Assembly (NCBI RefSeq): GCF_011075055.1 | Contig: NC_058147.1 | Location: forward strand, 14,012,001 to 14,076,000 | Length of the DNA stretch: 64,000 nt | Direction: 5' to 3' | From: Mangifera indica | Lineage: Eukaryota; Streptophyta; Magnoliopsida; Sapindales; Anacardiaceae | In this document: positions 59,253-64,000 of the stretch, piece after piece | How positions within the stretch are numbered: position 1 is the first letter of the stretch | Layout of the letters: every line of letters starts with the position of its first letter | Translations under genes and position numbers: made by a program | The notes under the pieces: model-generated | Seen by the model: only the letters and a program-made list of their open reading frames with translations | Database searches by the model: none | What the model was told of the DNA's origin: nothing

Positions 59253-60189
59253 TTTCAGCAGAGGCAACTAATGACTAGTCTTTTAGGCTCTTAAGAATTT
59301 ATTGTGGTTGACTATGTCGTTACAGTAGTGTTGAACTTGATTGCTGTTGCTTTTGCCTTTGGTATCCAAAAACGTAGATTCTCATCTTGTTGGCTTCTTA
59401 AACGACTTCCATTTGTTATGTTTTGTCATATTTTACGATGTTGTCAGAGTTGTTTACTATGCCACATGTAAATAGATTGACTTCATGAACAATGCCATAT
59501 GATATGATTTTAAAAACTGGTTTAAAACTGAAAAAAAGTTCTTAGATTTTTATGGTTTTTAACTGAAAATTGGTCAAAATATCAAATTAAGTCCCAAATT
59601 TATGAATCTGTATGTATATGTTCTCTTGTGAAATAGTTTCCTCGAACTTAGCTAATTTATGAATCTGTATTAAGTCCCAAATTTAAGATGTTACTGGACT
59701 TGCATCAATGCCATCGTAAACCAAGTCTATATCACCCGTCTCCACATCTTTGGCATGGATTCAATCTAATACATATAAGATCAACTACAACCTCGGAGGA
59801 GGAAGTGTCACGAATTTTGTATTTCACAACTTAAAGAATCAACAATGAACTAACTATTATTATGTTCATATACCTTTATAGCTGTACTTATAAGCATCAA
59901 ACTATGTATATCCAACTATGATATTCATTGTAGCTATACATATCTTATAAGAATCGAACTATGTCTTGATTCTTATACCATTATAAGTGCCTACAAAAGT
60001 GCAATTTCTCACTATCAAACACTACCGAAACTAATACCATGCCTCGGTCCAGGTACACACTGCAATGTAATGCATATCTAGCCATGATATTCATTGTAGC
60101 TATACATATCAGTGTGTGTAGCTAATTGTTGCAACAACAATCGTAATTTTTGTAACTTATCATAGCTAGAAGTGGGGCAACTAAAAGTG
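59253..60189. other. No recognisable gene
   Basis: AT-rich. A ~28-bp phrase (GATATTCATTGTAGCTATAC and neighbours) occurs twice, near 59,921 and 60,089. Nothing else seen. Confidence 0.5.
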
Positions 60190-61046
60190 AGCCATGTAAG
60201 ATTTAAAAAGCTCAAAATGTTAAAATTTGATGAGTATGATTTTCCTTTCTTAATAGATTCTTCTTTTAAGGGTCTAAGTTCTCATACTACTGAGTTTATG
60301 GTTTCTTCTTCCAATTAGCAATAGTTTTCTTCACGGCAAACTTGTTAGTCTGTCTTTATTCTTAATGTGCTTTTATCTTTATCACATTTCCTACATTAAT
60401 CAATAACACAACGAATCAGCAAATTACCTCTACTACATAAAACATAGGTTAATCCTTCCCATACTTTAAATCCTTTCAATTCCTCTTCCTTAGATAACTT
60501 GCCAGGCCATGCTAATCAACGTTTATCCTCGAACACTGCCTTTGTTCCTCCAACATCAATTCCCTTCTCTTAATCACCTTCTACAATTGATCTTGTTATA
60601 AATCTAGACACATTCTTTCCCAAACCACAACACAAATATAGTTGTAAATCTATCCTAACTTGTCTGTCATTCATAAAAAAAATCCTTATTCTTAAACACA
60701 CATCGTATTGTTACAAGATCAAAAGCAATCACTAGTTTTGTACTATTATAAAGTGATAAATCAAGTATTATATCTAAACCCATGGCTATAGCTTATGCTC
60801 TGTGTGATCTTGAATGAAAAGCTACAATGCAAGTTAAATATGATGCTTTTTTGGCCAACAATACTTGGACTCTAGTACCATGAAATCTGAGATGAATGCG
60901 GTAGGTGTTTTCAAAGTCAAAATACAACTATAATGGTTTTGTCTATAGATATAAGGCTAGACTAGCTGCAAAAGGGTTTTAATAAACTCTAGGTGTGGAC
61001 TATCTTAAGACATTTAGTGTTGTTATTAAGGTTTCAACTATTAGAA
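60190..61046 (+). pseudogene. Ty1/copia family B integrase-RT fragment
   Basis: Integrase C-terminal region near 60,210 (VKFDEYDFPF), then RT from about 60,830 (KATMQVKYDAFLANNTWTLVP, a degraded G-W-FK-K-D-G-F block, then VDYLKTFSVVIKVSTIRI in broken frames). RT stops abruptly at about 61,046 and joins the LTR, so the rest of RT, RNase H, the polypurine tract and about 15 bp of LTR were deleted. Many stops. Confidence 0.75.
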
Positions 61047-62021
61047 TAATGTCTTAGAGCCAATTAAATCTGTTGTAATTTGTAATTATTTTTTTCATTA
61101 TTAATTAAAAAGTCAATTTATTGATTATTCATATTGTATATGTTTACTTTATATTTGAACAATCAATGTCTTTAGAATGGTAGAACAATAACAAGAAGAT
61201 TAGACAACTGATTATGAAAACCTTATGTATACATTATATGACCATCATAGAAACGTCCGTAATCTTGACATTACTTTGCCAAGAGCTTAAATAATGACGA
61301 TGAGATTATCATAGTATTAAGCGATTCCACCAAAAGATGACAATAGTTTCCACATGTTGAAGTTGTTTGTTGACAGGTTGGTGTTACACAAAGGTACACG
61401 TGATATATGTGTTCATTAAATAAACCTAATATGAGGACTTTTATATGAATGGTTGTTTTAGTGTCGATAGAATACATCCTCTAACTTACAGGTATATGTG
61501 ATCCTTTGACTTGAGGTCACATATCATCTTATATTTTAATGCCACTCAACGTGCCACCATAAAAAGGATAACCATAAAGGTGGTGATTGGCTATGCCTAG
61601 ATCTGTACAGAGGTTATGATAGATAAATAGAAGATTCTTTACTCTTGAGCATGAGAGAAGATATCTTTAGGGAGTATATTAATAATCTTCAACGACCACT
61701 CAAATTTATGGCCACTGTAGGACTAGGTAATGCCTAATTTGAACCATTCAGTCATTGATGGATATCGGTTCAAATTGAAGAGTTCTTGAGAAAAGCACTA
61801 TATCTGTGTCTTAACGTTGAAAGATGTTAGTTGATGAAAGGATAATATTGTACATAATTGTAGAGTTTACGGGGTTTAGAGTTGTTCGTTGATACTCTAT
61901 TGACTAGGTGGTTATGATACCTTACTAGAGGACAATTTTGGTCAATGTCTAGATTTAACCCAAATTTAGATACTACCAACTCAATGAAGAGCCTATTTGT
62001 CACATGCAATAGAAGTTAATT
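61047..62021 (+). mobile_element. Ty1/copia LTR, family B, copy 3
   Basis: Aligns in reverse complement with 1-994: TTAGAGCCAATTAAATC near the start, ACCATAAAAAGGATAACCAT and CTTTACTCTTGAGCATGAGA in the middle, GTCACATGCAATAGAAGTTAAT at the end. It lacks the first ~15 bases of the LTR and is interrupted at 62,021 by a gypsy LTR. Confidence 0.75.
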
Positions 62022-63944
62022 TGTAACACCCACATGTACATCTTGAGGGAAAAATAGTCTTTATGCATGAGTTTATATTGAAATCATGCCTATGTGTCAT
62101 TGCCACATCAGCTGAACAAGATGATTTTTACATAAATTTCAAATTTAGTGACATATGGTTGTGTGCCTTAGATACACTTCTGTGTGTGTTGTACGTGGTC
62201 TCATTTTTTAAAATGGTATGATATTTTAGGGATTTTCATTCCTAACCTAATGCACACAACATCTTGAGAAAGAGAGAGAAAAAGATAGTCCAACGATATT
62301 TTCTAGTGACGTGGTGACAAGGTAAATAAAAAAAATGAGGTTTGCAAGTGTGTTTCGCTTGCTACGAAATTGAGGTAAGTAAGACTCTTGGCTTCAATGT
62401 GTTATGGAATTGGATTAATCAATGAGTTTTTGCTATTATACAATAATTGATTAAGTCATGTAGATGTTTTTACTGATAAGAAGTTTTTATGATATGTGAT
62501 TTGTACCATGATTGAATAAATTGATGAAATCATGTTACTGTTGGATATACTATGGCTTGGAAATAAAGTAGTATACTTGTTATTCTATTTTTGTGAGATG
62601 CTTACAAGGAGGATTTGATTAGAGAGTGAAGAGCTATGTTATATGTCTTGATATTACTGACATTTTTCTTTATGCATTAAAGTTATTTTACGTGTGTCAT
62701 GGATTTTGATATGGTGATTTTGATTCTAATATAGTTGAGGTGTTATTTAAAGGTTGCGATATTCTTATGAATGAAAGAAATTGTGCTAAATTGCTAGGAT
62801 TAGCATAGGTACAATTAGGGACCAAAATTAGGTCTCTCGATTTGTCTTTTGTGTTCGTCACATGGTCATGTGGTATGGGACACATGTTTATGTGCACGAG
62901 GTCTAGAATTTAGGTTGAGTTTTTAAGTAATTCAACAATCGTTGGACGTCGCTAACCAATAGACAATCAACTAGGACATGTGAACTACTCGTGCATAGTT
63001 TTAGAACAACTATGTGTAGGGATGAAATGATTGAATTACCCCTACAAGGTGATGCAGTTGAGATAAATTTTAAAAATGGAAATGCAATAAAAATCTGAAA
63101 GGGCATATACCTGTATGCCAAGGAGTACACCCCCTTGTGTATAGACTAAATGCCTTATAGGGAAATGACATAAAGAGATGGCTATGTGTGAGTGGAAATA
63201 TGGACACACCCGTGTGTGCCAAGGAGCACACACTGGTATGTTTAAGATAGAATAAAGAAAAAGAGGAAGGGTATTAGGCTGAAGATATAAGGGTCGTCTT
63301 AAGAGATAGTATAAAGATCTTAGATATGTGCTTAAGAAATAAGTTTAAGTACTCTTATAGTGGAACAAAGAGACAATTCACATAATCAGACTATCAAATC
63401 CTTGTATTTGACTCAAACTGATTAGCCTAGTAAATATATTAGTTTAGCTTTTAGATACAGATGCTTCCACCAAGTAAAGTATGATCATGCTAGATAAGAA
63501 TCCAAATAGTGATTCCTTAGTGACCAAGTGAGACATAGTACGATCCAAGAGTTAAGACATGTAGCTTAGACATTGCCTAGATTATAGTATCAGTACAAAG
63601 GTGATAAATAAGACTCACCATCATCCTTATGAAGTTCAATGCCAACTCCAAATGACAAAGTGAATATGGGTCGAGATAAAGGGCATTTTAGCGATTTAAG
63701 TAAAAGTTAAAGTTAAAGTCTTCTACTTACTGAGTGTTCTATCACTCATTCCCCTACTTTTATATGTGCAGATGCAAGTGATTGTAATAGCTGCAAAATA
63801 AGCAGTGGTTAAAGAACGTAGAGCTAAAAGGGCATTTACGTCATGTATTTAAGCACACATTATGATTCTTTCAGTTTATGTTTTGAGTTTGAGATATCTT
63901 TTGTACGCTTTTTGTAACCTCTCCTAACCATTGGGTATGTTACA
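62022..63944 (+). mobile_element. TGTAACACCC-type gypsy LTR, 1.9 kb
   Basis: Starts TGTAACACCCACATGTACAT at 62,022 and ends GGGTATGTTACA at 63,944, the terminal form of Tekay/Del-like LTRs. Flanking 5-mers (TAATT, GAAAA) do not match, so it may be the 5' LTR of an element continuing past the window. No primer-binding site is evident right after it. Short inverted ACACCCGTGTGT/GGAGCACACAC phrases recur (about 63,110-63,240). It sits in copia-B LTR copy 3. Confidence 0.65.
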
Positions 63945-64000
63945 GAAAAACGACAAGAGTTCCCCTATTTTAGAGGGCTTGGGGAATATTTTCTCTTTTT
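63945..64000. other. Sequence after the gypsy LTR, cut by window end
   Basis: 56 bases, either the first internal bases of the gypsy element or host flank. Not resolvable here. Confidence 0.4.

Noticed and set aside
62022..63944. Call as a complete solo LTR with target duplication
   Set aside because: Flanking 5-mers TAATT and GAAAA do not match and the window ends 56 bases later. Solo versus 5' LTR left open.
1..64000. tRNA, rRNA or snoRNA genes
   Set aside because: None noticed on reading; the tRNA-like matches found are only retroelement primer-binding sites.

Overview
This is AT-rich nuclear DNA of a flowering plant, almost certainly a eudicot. Three things point there: relics of TIR-NB-LRR (TNL) resistance genes, a class monocots essentially lack; a two-dsRBD protein of the DRB4 type; and Ty1/copia, Ty3/gypsy, MULE, hAT and MITE elements of plant type. 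Introns are plant-like (GT..AG, T-rich). It reads as repeat-rich intergenic sequence. I recognise one apparently intact cellular gene and two broken resistance genes. Everything else I can identify is transposon.

Layout. 1-994: LTR of a copia family (called B), minus orientation. 1.5-5.3 kb: decayed copia polyprotein (family A), plus strand. 7,078-17,383: a 10.3-kb MULE with near-matching 9-bp target duplications and two convergent broken genes, a DUF1985/Ulp1-protease-like gene (plus) and a MuDR-type transposase (minus). Each gene has a tandem array (118-bp and 147-bp units) in its 5' part. 17,499-21,107: a 3.6-kb hAT-type element (8-bp target duplication, 5'-TARGGGTGGATTCGA termini) that encloses an intron-containing, uninterrupted DRB4-like gene. 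22.3 kb: a palindromic MITE. 24.9-26.2 kb: minus-strand TNL relic. 26.2-27.7 kb: truncated gypsy element with its 3' LTR. 28.7-34.3 kb: a second copia-B LTR broken open by two gypsy LTR insertions, one of them a 3.2-kb solo LTR with exact target duplication. 34.3-35.9 kb: the copia-B RT/RNase H remnant (minus).

36.4 kb: a 317-bp hAT MITE. 37.1-52.4 kb: a plus-strand TNL pseudogene split by a complete 10.7-kb SIRE-type copia element (40,659-51,331, duplication TACTA) that has an extra ORF after pol. 54,171-59,247: a complete 5.1-kb Reina-type chromovirus, minus strand, with 345-bp LTRs differing at five sites by my count and duplication AGGAG. 60.2-62.0 kb: copia-B RT remnant fused to its LTR. 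62,022-63,944: a TGTAACACCC-type gypsy LTR inserted in that LTR.

How it fits together: repeated nesting. The DRB4-like gene may be host DNA carried by a hAT-type element, which is the most notable observation. The MULE and both TNLs are dead by in-frame stops, frameshifts and lost catalytic residues. The youngest event appears to be the Reina insertion. All boundaries and repeat matches were found by eye, without alignment software or database searches.
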